From: a virus
Strand: one strand, 5' to 3'
IMG/VR virus record: IMGVR_UViG_3300013131_000042
Span: 1 to 64,000 of that record
Length of the DNA stretch: 64,000 nt
The notes beneath the pieces are model-generated. The model saw only the letters and a list, made by a program, of their open reading frames with translations, was not told the DNA's origin and did no database searches. Positions within the stretch are counted from its first letter, which is position 1; each line of letters begins with the position of its first letter. Both the position numbers and the translations under genes were made by a program. Below, in pieces: positions 50,712-59,844 of the stretch.

Positions 50712-51118
50712 GTGATGAGAAGGTTGATTTCGACAGCGAGGACATCAAGCCTATCGACGAGAAGACCGTGATGACGGTTGCGGGCTTCAAGCGTTACCGC
50801 AAGCGCGTAACCAACGACCTTAATAACGTGCTCTTTGAGCTGCAGAAGGGGGTAATCGACGGTCAAGTGCGAATTAACCTTGTGTGGAACTCGATTAACG
50901 CTATCATTAGGTCTCTGCACATCGTGGGGCTCATCACCGACGAGCAGATTGTCGAGGCGGGGCGCCAACTTATGCAGGAGCACGAGAAGAACATGGAGGA
51001 GTTCAAGGCCGCTCACGCAGAGAAGCGACCGCCGAACCCCGAGAATGTAACGAAGACGCCTGTGGAGCACTTCCGCGATGTGATCGTTCCACAGGTGCGC
51101 AAGCCAGAGAACAACTAG
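50708..51118 (+). CDS. Hypothetical protein, replication block
   Basis: A 136-residue helical protein starting at an ATGA overlap. Segments VAGFKRYRKRVTNDLNNVLFELQKGVIDGQVRINLVWNSINAIIRSLHIVG and a charged C-terminus. Not recognised; co-transcribed with helicase and HTH genes. Confidence 0.5.
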   Translation: MSDEKVDFDSEDIKPIDEKTVMTVAGFKRYRKRVTNDLNNVLFELQKGVIDGQVRINLVWNSINAIIRSLHIVGLITDEQIVEAGRQLMQEHEKNMEEFKAAHAEKRPPNPENVTKTPVEHFRDVIVPQVRKPENN

Positions 51119-51127
51119 GAGACGACG

Positions 51128-51598
51128 ATGAAGATCAAGACGCAGAAGAAGACGGAGAAGAAGGTGCAGGACCGCTCGGAGTTGGAGACGCTTTGCCAGC
51201 GCATCGTCAACTTGGAGCAACAGATCCGCGAGTGGGAGGAGTCGTACGAGAACGTCTTCACCCACTGGCGTGAGTTGATGACGGAGAAGGAGGGCGTGAC
51301 GGAGGCCATCAAGACCGAGGCACGCAAGTTCTCCACGCCCGGCAACACGGAAGTCCTCGCTGAGAGCGCGAGCCTTTTCGTGTCCGTGCAGGGCCGTCTG
51401 AGCCCACTGGAGTACGACTACTCGAAGGCGTCGCTCATGTGGCCGTCCGAGGTGTTGGCCAAGGTCACGACCAGCCAGATCGACACGAAGAAGTTGGCTG
51501 GTTTTATTGAGGCCGGTATTCTCGACAAGGACACCGCTGCGAAGGCTGCGCTGCCGCGCACGCCGCAGACGCCTGCCGTCACCATCAAACTTCCGTGA
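51128..51598 (+). CDS. Hypothetical coiled-coil protein, replication block
   Basis: A 156-residue protein with AGGAGACG before ATG 51128. Lys-rich start (MKIKTQKKTEKKV), coiled coil at ~18-50 (ETLCQRIVNLEQQIREWEESYENVF), then a more globular C-terminus ending in a Pro-rich strand. Not recognised. Confidence 0.5.
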   Translation: MKIKTQKKTEKKVQDRSELETLCQRIVNLEQQIREWEESYENVFTHWRELMTEKEGVTEAIKTEARKFSTPGNTEVLAESASLFVSVQGRLSPLEYDYSKASLMWPSEVLAKVTTSQIDTKKLAGFIEAGILDKDTAAKAALPRTPQTPAVTIKLP

Positions 51599-51606
51599 GG
51601 TCTGTC

Positions 51607-51966
51607 ATGCCGAAAATCATCAAGCGCAACGCGCAAGGAAACGTCCACAGTGCTGTCGTTGTGCGAAACAACACGACGAAGCAAGAGGTCGCCCGTGAAG
51701 AGCAGGATCGCAAACTGCCGCCGGTCGATGTCGCCCCTGGAAAGGCCATCGCGTATGTCCGTGTTGTGGATAGCGTGAAGCTCTCTCACAATTACCACAG
51801 CCTCGGTATCGATGTCGGGGTGGAGATGCCTTTCGAGGTCACCCCTGGTGAGGTAGACCAGTTGATCCCTGCCCTTGAAGCTGTGCACGCGCTGGTCGAA
51901 GACGAGCTGGCGCAGCGCACCAAAGACTTGCGGCAGTTCCTCATCCAGCTCTCCTCCGGACGGTGA
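51607..51966 (+). CDS. Hypothetical protein, replication block
   Basis: A 119-residue protein. ATG 51607 is favoured by GAGG six bases upstream; GTG 51595 is an alternative. It has a basic N-terminus (PKIIKRNAQGN), a beta middle with AIAYVRVVDSVKLSHNYHSLGIDVGVEMPFEVTPGEVDQLIPAL, and a helical end. The pattern 'YHS.GI.VG...P..V.PGE' is reminiscent of proteins with a thiol-free beta barrel next to phage recombination genes; no family named. Confidence 0.5.
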   Translation: MPKIIKRNAQGNVHSAVVVRNNTTKQEVAREEQDRKLPPVDVAPGKAIAYVRVVDSVKLSHNYHSLGIDVGVEMPFEVTPGEVDQLIPALEAVHALVEDELAQRTKDLRQFLIQLSSGR

Positions 51967-51968
51967 CA

Positions 51969-52439
51969 ATGCGAGTCGTAAGAGTGGTCAAACGCCCGTG
52001 CTCCGAAGTGCTCTCGAAGCTGGAGAGCAAGTTCGAGCGCAAGCCGAACCTGAAGCTCTTGCGGCCCGCATACCAACACGCTCAACGGGTGCCCGTGAAC
52101 CGCTGGTCCGCCATCGCGTTCACGGCCCTGTTCTGCCGTAAGTACTACGACCGTTATCGCAGGGACTGGAAGGGCGGCGAAAGCCTGCTCATCGTCCACC
52201 AGACCTTGCGCAACTTCGTGACACGGGTCGGCAAGCAGGACGCTCGCAAAGCGATTGAGGCCATCTTCTCGACACAGTTCCACTGGGTCACAGGCCACCT
52301 GAACGCTCTAAATAACGACAACTTCTTTTCGTCGTATCTCGTGCCCGTCATGGCGCGGACTGAGCGCAAGGCGGGCGAGCAAGCAGAGTGGACTGGAGAG
52401 GTGACGCAGCAGGCTACATATCAGCAAGTCTATCTATAG
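51969..52439 (+). CDS. Hypothetical protein upstream of helicase loader
   Basis: A 156-residue basic, helical protein with NRWSAIAFTALFCRKYYDRYRRDW and TLRNFVTRVGKQDARKAIEAIFSTQFHWVTG. The start is ATG 51969 or GTG 51963 (GTGA overlap); the sequence does not decide. It directly precedes the DnaC-like gene and may be a replisome organiser or loader partner, by position only. Confidence 0.5.
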   Translation: MRVVRVVKRPCSEVLSKLESKFERKPNLKLLRPAYQHAQRVPVNRWSAIAFTALFCRKYYDRYRRDWKGGESLLIVHQTLRNFVTRVGKQDARKAIEAIFSTQFHWVTGHLNALNNDNFFSSYLVPVMARTERKAGEQAEWTGEVTQQATYQQVYL

Positions 52440-52449
52440 GACGCAGCAA

Positions 52450-53031
52450 ATGACGAAGTATGGGATTCCGAAGCGCTTCTCCGAAGCGACGCTGAACTCT
52501 ATTAGCCCTGAACAATTTACGATGGTCTATAACTACGCAGAGAACCTGCGTAGCCGTATTCGGGATGGCGAGGGCCTCATCCTGTCAGGACCACCAGGAG
52601 TCGGAAAGACCTGGGCGATGGCTGGCCTCACGCAGCACTACACGAAGGTGGTGCCGAGGGCAGACTACGTGTTCATCACAGCGCCAGAGTTCTTCGATGC
52701 CTACAGCCTGTTTCGTGTGGACGAGACGGAGCCTAGCGGCTGGGACAGCTACAGAGCGCAGTCCTTTGCGCTGACTGCGGAGACAATACACTGGCTCGTA
52801 ATTAACGACCTTGGTAAAGAGTACCGAGGTGGCAAGCTCTCAGAGCAGATTCCGCACAAGCTGGGCAAGGTGCTGCGCTCTCGCAGCGAGCGTAACTTGA
52901 TTACGCACATGACCACGAATCTGACGCCCACGGCTTTTAAGGAAGCCTACGGCGACTCGATTGCCAGCCTCGTGTCTGAGAGCACTACATTCTTCACGGT
53001 CACCGGACCTGACCGTCGAAAGGCCAACTGA
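52450..53031 (+). CDS. DnaC/IstB-like helicase loader ATPase
   Basis: A 193-residue AAA+ protein. Walker A GPPGVGKT (47-54) and Walker B WLVINDLG (Asp120), then sensor-like SERNLITHMTTNLTP (Thr/Asn at ~155-158). It lacks the N-terminal zinc region of bacterial DnaC. It would load the replicative helicase encoded next; stop and start overlap by one base, as expected for a coupled pair. Confidence 0.85.
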   Translation: MTKYGIPKRFSEATLNSISPEQFTMVYNYAENLRSRIRDGEGLILSGPPGVGKTWAMAGLTQHYTKVVPRADYVFITAPEFFDAYSLFRVDETEPSGWDSYRAQSFALTAETIHWLVINDLGKEYRGGKLSEQIPHKLGKVLRSRSERNLITHMTTNLTPTAFKEAYGDSIASLVSESTTFFTVTGPDRRKAN

Positions 53032-54305
53032 TGTCGTACGATAAAGAGAGAGCTATCCTCACCAAGATTATTGAGTCTGGTGATATCAACTACGTCGTAC
53101 GTAACCGTATGACGCACGAGCACTTTACGCAGGATGACCACCGCACGGTGTTCAAGTTCCTCGTGTCGTCTTACGAGCAGTACGGCACGGTGCCGTCGCT
53201 GGCGCTGGTGCGCGATGTCTACCCGGACTTTCACCCCGAAGAGACGGACGACGCCGCGGAGCTGATTATCGGGACGGTCAAGCAGCGGAAGCTGTACGAA
53301 GACCTGACCAAAAGCCTGTCGACCATCGCGGCAACGGTGCGCGCAGACCCCGAGGGTGCGCTCAGGCGCCTCCAGACGGACGCCGCGGTGCTCAGCCTGG
53401 AGAACGCGTCCTCGGAAGAGGAAGACGCCACGGCGGCCCACCAGCAGGTCAAGGCGGCGTACGAGCGGTCCAAGAAGCTCAAGGGTCTTCTTGGCTACGC
53501 GTGGCCATGGGAGCGTCTTAACGCAGCGACCCGTGGTATCCGCAAGGGCCAGTTCATTGGGCTCTACGGTCCTGGCGGTACGATGAAGACGTGGCTGCTT
53601 ACGTACATCGCGCACTACATGCACTTCACGTTCGAGAAGCGCCCCATCTTCTTCACGTACGAGATGCCCGTCGAGGACATCCGCTACCGCTGGGCTGCGC
53701 TCAGGGCTGGCATTAACTACGAGCGCTTCCAAGACGGCCATCTGACGCCGGATGAGGAGGCGAAGCTCTATAAGACGCTGGAAGAGCTGGCGGAAGAAGA
53801 GGTTCCGTTCATCATTACGGAGCTAGAGTCCTCCGGCCAAGCGGCACTCACGGAAATTCGTGCCAAGGCTCAACAGCATAGAGCAGATGTTATTCTCATT
53901 GACGGTCTCTCATTCCTAACGGATAGCGTGGGTGAGTGGTCGTCGTTCGCCGAGGTGACGCGTGGCCTCAAGACCATGGCCCGCCGTACGCGTATTCCGA
54001 TTATCGCTACCCACCACGCCAACCGTCAACGCGGCAAAGTTAAAGCCGAGGATAACGAGACTTCCGATGTCGCTTTCGGCGATGCTCTTTCACGTGATGT
54101 TGACGTGCTTCTTCGTATCGTGCGCACTCCCCAGCACGAAGAAGCCGATGAGCTGATGATCGCCATCAAGAAGGTCCGTGAAGGCAAGCGCTGCAGTTTC
54201 ATTCTGCACGCGAAGCCTGCGGAGAACTTCTCACAGAAATTCGGCGACGTTGTCGAAGCGCTGCCACAAGTATCAGAGGACGAAGAAGACGGTCTGCTCG
54301 CATGA
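53031..54305 (+). CDS. DnaB-like replicative helicase
   Basis: A 424-residue RecA-fold helicase. The N-terminal ~125 residues are the DnaB-N-like domain. Walker A reads GPGGTMKT (180-187), where the usual Gly before Lys is Met. Walker B VILIDGLSFL (Asp291), and ATHHANRQRGK serves as motif H3/H4. Tail is acidic. Genes of loader before and primase after complete the replisome. The altered P-loop still keeps Lys-Thr, so activity is expected. Confidence 0.85.
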   Translation: MSYDKERAILTKIIESGDINYVVRNRMTHEHFTQDDHRTVFKFLVSSYEQYGTVPSLALVRDVYPDFHPEETDDAAELIIGTVKQRKLYEDLTKSLSTIAATVRADPEGALRRLQTDAAVLSLENASSEEEDATAAHQQVKAAYERSKKLKGLLGYAWPWERLNAATRGIRKGQFIGLYGPGGTMKTWLLTYIAHYMHFTFEKRPIFFTYEMPVEDIRYRWAALRAGINYERFQDGHLTPDEEAKLYKTLEELAEEEVPFIITELESSGQAALTEIRAKAQQHRADVILIDGLSFLTDSVGEWSSFAEVTRGLKTMARRTRIPIIATHHANRQRGKVKAEDNETSDVAFGDALSRDVDVLLRIVRTPQHEEADELMIAIKKVREGKRCSFILHAKPAENFSQKFGDVVEALPQVSEDEEDGLLA

Positions 54306-55405
54306 GTGGAGTAACTCCGGAGAAGCTGCAGAAGTGGTTGGTTGAGGCGGGAGCACAGCGCATCAGGCTGTCTCCCACCGGCAACTTCATTTCGACGTGC
54401 CCGTTTCACGCCGATACGAGCCCATCGTTCTCGATTCACGGAACGACTGGGCTTTACCACTGCTTCTCCCAAAGCTGCGGAGCTGTTGGCAATGCGTTTA
54501 CGTTCGTTACGAGGGCGCTCGGCTGGACGCGGGACAGGGCTATCGAAGAACTCGGCGCCTGGGACGGGGATGACGCAGACAAGGTCGTCGCGGAACTCCT
54601 CACCTTCCCAGACTACGCAGATCGATTTAAGTCCGGAGACCTTGGCCCAACTGAGACTTCTATTTCAGCCCACCAACTCGGAGCATATAGTTTCTGCCCA
54701 CGATACCTCCTCAATAGAGGATTTGATAAAGCTGTGCTTTCCGCTTGGGAAGTGGGATATGATCTTACCACTGGCCGGGTTACTATTCCTGTGCGGTCTA
54801 TGGATGGGCTGCTCGTGGGGATCAGCAAGCGCGCCGACGAGGGTACCCCCGGAGCCAAGTACGTCCACCTCGGGTTCAACAAAGGATCCTTCCTCTACGG
54901 AGCCGACCAAGCCCCGCGTGGTTCCGAGGTCTGGGTCGGGGAAGGACAACTGGACGCCATTGCCCTCGACCAATTCGGACTGCCCAGGGGGTTCGCCGTG
55001 TCAACGATGGGTGCCCTCGTAAGCGAAGCGCAGATTAAACTACTCTCTGTTTACAAGCGCGTCGTCCTGTGCTTTGACAACGACATGAACGGCGTCATGG
55101 CGACTCTACGGGTTGGCCATGGCCTCACGCAGACCGCTGTCGAGCAAATACTTGTCGCCGACAAATTTCCACAAGACATAAAAGACCCTGCCGACCTACT
55201 ACTTGCTACTGATAAACAGCGCTCTACTTTTATAAATGAACTAACTCCATACGAACTCTGGTCTGTCAACACACTACTCACAATCTCAGAAGGTAAGAAC
55301 AATGCGAGGCTTTGGCGCAGTAAAGGAAGTGAAGAAGGAGATGGACGAGCGACGCGCTTCGTTCGGCGGGAACCGCGTCCAGGACTTCATCATCAAAGAC
55401 GGTGA
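54302..55405 (+). CDS. DnaG-like primase
   Basis: A 367-residue primase. The CHC2-type zinc finger is CPFH (33-36) with Cys54 and Cys59. The TOPRIM domain has WVGEGQLDAIAL (Glu214) and CFDNDMNG (Asp259/Asp261). ATGA overlap with the helicase stop. The last ~34 residues overlap the ssDNA-binding gene by 104 bases in another frame and look like out-of-frame translation (RRSKGSEEGDGRATRF-like), so the functional end may be earlier. Confidence 0.88.
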   Translation: MSGVTPEKLQKWLVEAGAQRIRLSPTGNFISTCPFHADTSPSFSIHGTTGLYHCFSQSCGAVGNAFTFVTRALGWTRDRAIEELGAWDGDDADKVVAELLTFPDYADRFKSGDLGPTETSISAHQLGAYSFCPRYLLNRGFDKAVLSAWEVGYDLTTGRVTIPVRSMDGLLVGISKRADEGTPGAKYVHLGFNKGSFLYGADQAPRGSEVWVGEGQLDAIALDQFGLPRGFAVSTMGALVSEAQIKLLSVYKRVVLCFDNDMNGVMATLRVGHGLTQTAVEQILVADKFPQDIKDPADLLLATDKQRSTFINELTPYELWSVNTLLTISEGKNNARLWRSKGSEEGDGRATRFVRREPRPGLHHQRR

Positions 55406-56225
55406 AGAGGTTGAGATTTGGTTTAACGGCACGTCCGATGAGCCGCTCCTCTTCAAGGAACACACGGCTCGCGCGACGGTGAACGGCAAAGAGCGCTTCA
55501 TGCGCGAGATTTGTGCCGCGGATATGGAGAAGCACGATGGCTGCGTCTTCTGCTACCTCCACCAGAACGGCGACAAGCGCATCGGCAAGGCGTCTCACAA
55601 GGCCGCATTCAACGTTATCGATACCCGCTGGGTTCACAAGATCACGGAGATGCGTGATGGCCGTGAGCGCACGATGACGTTGCCGTGCTCGGACGACAGC
55701 AAGTGCGAGCACTGCCGTAAGCGCGTTCCGCGTGAGCGTGCCGGGCAGCGTCGCTGGGCGGTGAGCCTGACGACGGCACAGGCGCTTGCTGGCGTGAACG
55801 AGGCTCTGGAGCGCCGCTGTGCGTGCGGCGGCAAGCTCAAGAAGGTTGGTTACGTCGGCCCCAAGGGCAAGGTCCTTCCGGATATCGACGATGTGGATAA
55901 CCCGGAAGAGTGGGAGGCCAAGCACGAGTGCAACAAGTGCAAGAAGCCGACGCCACTCAACATCTTCTCGGTGCCCGTCACCGTCCGCCGTATCGGCTCT
56001 GACATGAAGACGACCTATAACTTCATGCCGGGCGCACAGCAGGACATGGAAGACTGGATGACGGAGCTGGAGCCCTACGACCTGGAGACGACCGTCAAAG
56101 CCTTCCCGGCGGCATCGCAGGCAGAGCGTATCGGCGTGGCGAATCCGTTTGCCTCCGGTGCGCGTAAGCGTGCTACGGAATCTTACGGCTCTGGGGATGA
56201 AGATCCTTGGGAGTCGGACTCCTGA
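55302..56225 (+). CDS. ssDNA-binding protein, gp32-like
   Basis: A 307-residue protein. The core FGGNRVQDFIIKDGEEVEIWFNG..DEPLLFKEH and CVFCYLHQNGDKRIGKASHKAAFNVIDTRWVH resembles phage single-stranded DNA-binding proteins. Four Cys pairs (CVFC 81-84, CEHC 135-138, CAC 173-175, CNKC 210-213) suggest two zinc sites. The acidic tail SGDEDPWESDS fits the protein-interaction tail of SSBs. It lies between primase and polymerase genes. Confidence 0.75.
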   Translation: MRGFGAVKEVKKEMDERRASFGGNRVQDFIIKDGEEVEIWFNGTSDEPLLFKEHTARATVNGKERFMREICAADMEKHDGCVFCYLHQNGDKRIGKASHKAAFNVIDTRWVHKITEMRDGRERTMTLPCSDDSKCEHCRKRVPRERAGQRRWAVSLTTAQALAGVNEALERRCACGGKLKKVGYVGPKGKVLPDIDDVDNPEEWEAKHECNKCKKPTPLNIFSVPVTVRRIGSDMKTTYNFMPGAQQDMEDWMTELEPYDLETTVKAFPAASQAERIGVANPFASGARKRATESYGSGDEDPWESDS

Positions 56226-56260
56226 CGCAGCAAACGACGTACAACTAGACGAGGTATAAG

Positions 56261-58270
56261 ATGCGAGTGCGAGTGCCCATTCGACGGCGTTCGGTGTTCC
56301 CGAACGTCGATGGTGTCTTCATCGCAGACACGGCTGAGAAGTGCCAACAGGCACTGCGCATGATCGCAGACTGGCCGGTGGTTGGTGTCGATACGGAAGC
56401 GTACGGCGCCAACCTCCGGGAGCAGTCTCCCGTCTACCACGCGAAGCCGGTCTCAATTCAGTTTGCCGGAGCTAAGGGCGCACAGATTTTCGTGCCGCTA
56501 TGGGACCACTACCTTCCACTACTCAACGTGCTCAAGCCGTTCCTGGCCGAGGAGACGGAGCGGAAGGTTCTCCACAACGCGAAGTTCGACATGCATGTCC
56601 TCGCGAACGCTGGCGCTCCGATGCGCGGCCTTCTCGGGGACACGCTTGTCATGCACTACCTGTATTACAACGGCGAGCAGTTCCACGGCCTCAAGGAGGC
56701 GGTAAAGCAAATCTTCGGCGAGGAGACTGTCGAGTACAGCGACACGTTCAAGAAGCCGGTGCTCAAGAAGAACGGTGAGCCGTCTGCTTCGCGCACTTAC
56801 GTGCCGTCGCTTGTCGAGGTGATTAAAGAGCCCGCAGGTATTGAGACCTTGGTCCGCTACTCGGTCAAGGACCCTTGGTACACTGTGCGGCTCTTCCAGC
56901 ACTTGGAGGAGAAGCTGCGCGCAACGCAGTGGACTAAGCAGGGCTCGTACTACGACTATTACCGTAAGTTCGAATTGCCGTACACGGACGTGCTCTACCA
57001 GATGGAGCGCCGCGGCTGTCTTATCGACATGCCGTACCTGGAGAAGGCCAAGACCGACGCTGAAAAGAAGATCGAAGAGATCAAGTTCAAGTTCGGTCAC
57101 GAGTGCGCCAAGCGTGGCGTCGCCACTACCTACATCGAGAAGTTCTCCATGGACTCCCCGAAGCAGGTGGCGGAACTGCTCGAAGGACAGCTCGGCGTGC
57201 ACATCCCGGACCGTACCGCCAAGGGTGCGCCGTCCACGAGTGAGGGCTCTCTCGCCAAGATTCGTGGCGCAGGGAAGCCCGTCGTAGACCTACTGCTCGA
57301 ATACCGCGGACTCGTGAAGCTGCAGGGCACGTACCTCGAAGCCTTCAGCAATCTTGCTCCGCAATACAACGGTCGTCTCCACACGACGCTCCGCCAGACA
57401 GGCACGGCTACGGGTCGTCTGTCGTCCAGCGCGCCGAACCTCCAGAACATTCCTGCGTCCGAGAAGGATGTATTCGGTATTCGTAAAGCGTTTATCGCTC
57501 CGAAGGGCATGGTCATCGGCGACATCGACTTGTCGCAGATTGAAGTGCGTCTCGCGGCCCACTTCACCAAGGATGCCACACTGCTCAAGGCTATTCGCGA
57601 GGACTGGGATATTCACGCCCTCACTGCTACGCGTACGAGCGATGCCGTGGCGGACTTCGTGGTTGGCAAAGAGGTCAACGCCGACCTGCTGCACGAAGTG
57701 AAGAAGAAGTTCCCCGATGAGCGCCGTAAGGCCAAGCCAATCCTTTTCGGCACGTTCTACGGCATGGGTCCAGCGAAGTACGCAGACCAAGTCGGCGTGT
57801 CTGTCGAGGAAGGCAAGTTCGCCCTGGAGCGCTTCTTCTCCCTCTATGGCGGCCTTCGTGGCGGCATTAACTCCATCCAGAAGTACTGCTACGAGCACGG
57901 CCACATCCGTACGTTGCTGCGTCGCTACTGCCAGATTCCATGGATTCGTTCGGAGCAATTGGAGCTGCGCAAGCAGGCAGAGCGGCAGGCGTTCAACTAC
58001 ACGATTCAGGGCTCGGCCGCAGACCTGCTTCGCATGTCCATGCTTCTTATCGAGAAGGACGAGCGCCTCAAGCAGTTGGGCGTACGCATGACGCTGCAGA
58101 TTCACGACGAACTGCTCTTCGAGGTGCCGAAGGGCGCTGAGCAGGAAGTCAAACCAATTATCGAAGAGTATGTTTCACACCCGTACCGCGCTCTCGGCAT
58201 GAAGGATCTCCTCGTCGACACACCTGCGGAAATCGGGTTCGCACCTACTTGGGCGGAGGCAAAGGCATGA
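56261..58270 (+). CDS. DNA polymerase, family A
   Basis: A 669-residue replicative polymerase. The 3'-5' exonuclease has DTE (Asp44/Glu46), HNAKFD (Asp110) and YSVKD (Tyr200-Asp204). Polymerase motif A is DIDLSQIEVR (421-430), motif B RRKAKPILFGTFYG (488-501, Lys492, Tyr500), motif C HDELLFEV (Asp616). Tyr at the end of motif B predicts usual tolerance for dideoxynucleotides. No 5' nuclease domain. Start has GAGG upstream. Confidence 0.95.
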   Translation: MRVRVPIRRRSVFPNVDGVFIADTAEKCQQALRMIADWPVVGVDTEAYGANLREQSPVYHAKPVSIQFAGAKGAQIFVPLWDHYLPLLNVLKPFLAEETERKVLHNAKFDMHVLANAGAPMRGLLGDTLVMHYLYYNGEQFHGLKEAVKQIFGEETVEYSDTFKKPVLKKNGEPSASRTYVPSLVEVIKEPAGIETLVRYSVKDPWYTVRLFQHLEEKLRATQWTKQGSYYDYYRKFELPYTDVLYQMERRGCLIDMPYLEKAKTDAEKKIEEIKFKFGHECAKRGVATTYIEKFSMDSPKQVAELLEGQLGVHIPDRTAKGAPSTSEGSLAKIRGAGKPVVDLLLEYRGLVKLQGTYLEAFSNLAPQYNGRLHTTLRQTGTATGRLSSSAPNLQNIPASEKDVFGIRKAFIAPKGMVIGDIDLSQIEVRLAAHFTKDATLLKAIREDWDIHALTATRTSDAVADFVVGKEVNADLLHEVKKKFPDERRKAKPILFGTFYGMGPAKYADQVGVSVEEGKFALERFFSLYGGLRGGINSIQKYCYEHGHIRTLLRRYCQIPWIRSEQLELRKQAERQAFNYTIQGSAADLLRMSMLLIEKDERLKQLGVRMTLQIHDELLFEVPKGAEQEVKPIIEEYVSHPYRALGMKDLLVDTPAEIGFAPTWAEAKA

Positions 58271-59334
58271 AGGTTAAGAAGGCAACTACCGCGGCTACTA
58301 ACGACGTTACGAAGCAGGAAAAGATTCGCTTGCTCATCGACCAGTGCAACAAGTCGTTGGGTACGGAGGGCAAAATTTATGTCGGTACACAACACACGAA
58401 GCTCGAAAGAATCCCCACGGGTGTCCTCGCGTTCGACACCATCACGGGTGGAGGTCTCGTTCGAGGTCAGCTCTTGGAGCTTTACGGAGAAGAATCGAGC
58501 GGAAAAACTCTCCTCTCTCTCCTATCTGCCGCTGCGGTTCAAAAGGTTGGCGGAGTCGTCGTCTGGGTCAAAGGCGAGTCATTCGACGCGGCGTGGGCTG
58601 AGCGGCTGGGTGTTGACCTGTCTAGCTTGGTGCTGGTCGAAGCTGCGACCGGCGACACGGCGCTAGAGGCGGCCATGACCATGGTCGAGAGCGGCTACGT
58701 CGACCTGCTTGTCATGGACTCGTATCAGGCCCTGGGCACGCGCAGGGAGAGCGAGGCGGGGGTTGAGGCGGAGTCCTACGGCGGTGGCGGCGCGAGCCAG
58801 ATGTGGGGTCGCGTGATGCGCCGAGCCTACGCAGCGGCCAACGGAGGACCTGCTGCTCGTACGTGCTTTCTGGGTATCTCTCAGGTCCGCGCCAAGATTG
58901 GCGGCTTCTCCCCCAACGGCCAGCCCGACCCCGAGCCCACGGGTATCAAGGCGCTGCGTCACTGGAAGGGAATCTCCGTGCAGTGCAAGAAGGGTGAGCC
59001 AACTTACAACGACGGTAGCAAGGAGAAGCGCTTCATTGTCGCGCGTGAGTTCAAGCTGCGCTGCGTGAAGAACAAGACCTTCCCGCCGGAGCGTACGGGC
59101 GCCTTCACTTTTTACTTCCGTAACTGGCAAGGCGTGCCGTTTGGGGTAGATAAAGCTCTCGAAGCCTGCCGTCTCGGACGCTACACGGAGGTTCTTACCT
59201 CCAAGGGTTCGTGGATTGAAGGCTGCGGTCTGCGTGCACAGGGAGAAGAGGGGTTCGTTGCCCAGCTTCGGGCTAACCCCAAGGCGATGCAGACTCTGAC
59301 GAAGGCTATTATGGAAGCAGTGGTACGAGAATGA
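58267..59334 (+). CDS. RecA/UvsX-like recombinase
   Basis: A 355-residue strand-exchange ATPase. Walker A GEESSGKT (74-81), Walker B-like VDLLVMDSYQAL, and LGISQVRAKIGG (loop region). ATG 58267 overlaps the polymerase stop (ATGA). Together with SF2 helicase, SSB and nucleases it supports recombination-dependent replication. Confidence 0.9.
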   Translation: MKVKKATTAATNDVTKQEKIRLLIDQCNKSLGTEGKIYVGTQHTKLERIPTGVLAFDTITGGGLVRGQLLELYGEESSGKTLLSLLSAAAVQKVGGVVVWVKGESFDAAWAERLGVDLSSLVLVEAATGDTALEAAMTMVESGYVDLLVMDSYQALGTRRESEAGVEAESYGGGGASQMWGRVMRRAYAAANGGPAARTCFLGISQVRAKIGGFSPNGQPDPEPTGIKALRHWKGISVQCKKGEPTYNDGSKEKRFIVAREFKLRCVKNKTFPPERTGAFTFYFRNWQGVPFGVDKALEACRLGRYTEVLTSKGSWIEGCGLRAQGEEGFVAQLRANPKAMQTLTKAIMEAVVRE

Positions 59335-59567
59335 ACCCCCTGGATGGCGGCTGCTGGGCTGTGAAGTGCACGAAATACGACAAGGTGGAGATTGTCATCC
59401 TCACCCCGTCCTGGATCAGTGCACGCAACGCAGCGGCCAAGTACTTTAACTGCCACGTAAATGATTTGAGGTTGAACTATGCCAAAAGGCAGGCTCTTAA
59501 ACCCGGCGCGGTCTGCTTCACAGTCACAGAGGCGCTCGAAGTTGCAGGAAAAATCCACAGCAAATGA
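59331..59567 (+). CDS. Hypothetical small protein
   Basis: A 78-residue protein at an ATGA overlap with recA. Beta-helix pattern (GCWAVKCTKYDKVEIVILTPSWISARNAAAKYFNCHVNDLRL) resembles small phage alpha/beta proteins. It overlaps the following nuclease gene by 89 bases in another frame. Not recognised. Confidence 0.55.
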   Translation: MNPLDGGCWAVKCTKYDKVEIVILTPSWISARNAAAKYFNCHVNDLRLNYAKRQALKPGAVCFTVTEALEVAGKIHSK

Positions 59568-59844
59568 CATTCGTGGTCGCACTCAGCCCGGCTCTGGGAA
59601 TCAGTGGCACAGCAAGTGCGATGTGAAGAGCGCCAACTGGCTGGTTGAGTGCAAGACGACGCAGCAGAGTTCTTTCCGGATCACCGATCTCATGTGGAAA
59701 GTGCTGCGTCTAAATGCGCTACGAGAGGGCAAAATCCCGGCGCTCCAGGTCGATCTCCAAGGGGAGAGGCTTGTCGCGATTCCGTACGACGTGTGGATCG
59801 ATTTGGTTGCTGTTGATACTGGGAGTTCGAATGCTGAGCATTAA
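59479..59844 (+). CDS. PD-(D/E)XK nuclease (resolvase-like)
   Basis: A 121-residue protein. ATG 59479 has GAGG upstream. GSGN (38-41), Asp48 (CDVK) and VECKTT (Glu57-x-Lys59) form the nuclease core as in small Holliday-junction resolvases. The N-terminus is basic (RRSKLQEK). Probably resolves branched DNA during recombination or packaging. Confidence 0.72.
   Translation: MPKGRLLNPARSASQSQRRSKLQEKSTANDIRGRTQPGSGNQWHSKCDVKSANWLVECKTTQQSSFRITDLMWKVLRLNALREGKIPALQVDLQGERLVAIPYDVWIDLVAVDTGSSNAEH

Noticed and set aside
6005-56233. Recurrent ACGCAGCA in several leaders (about 6006, 48887, 52441, 56226)
   Set aside because: The 8-base word also occurs inside genes and its distance to start codons varies, so a common function cannot be supported.
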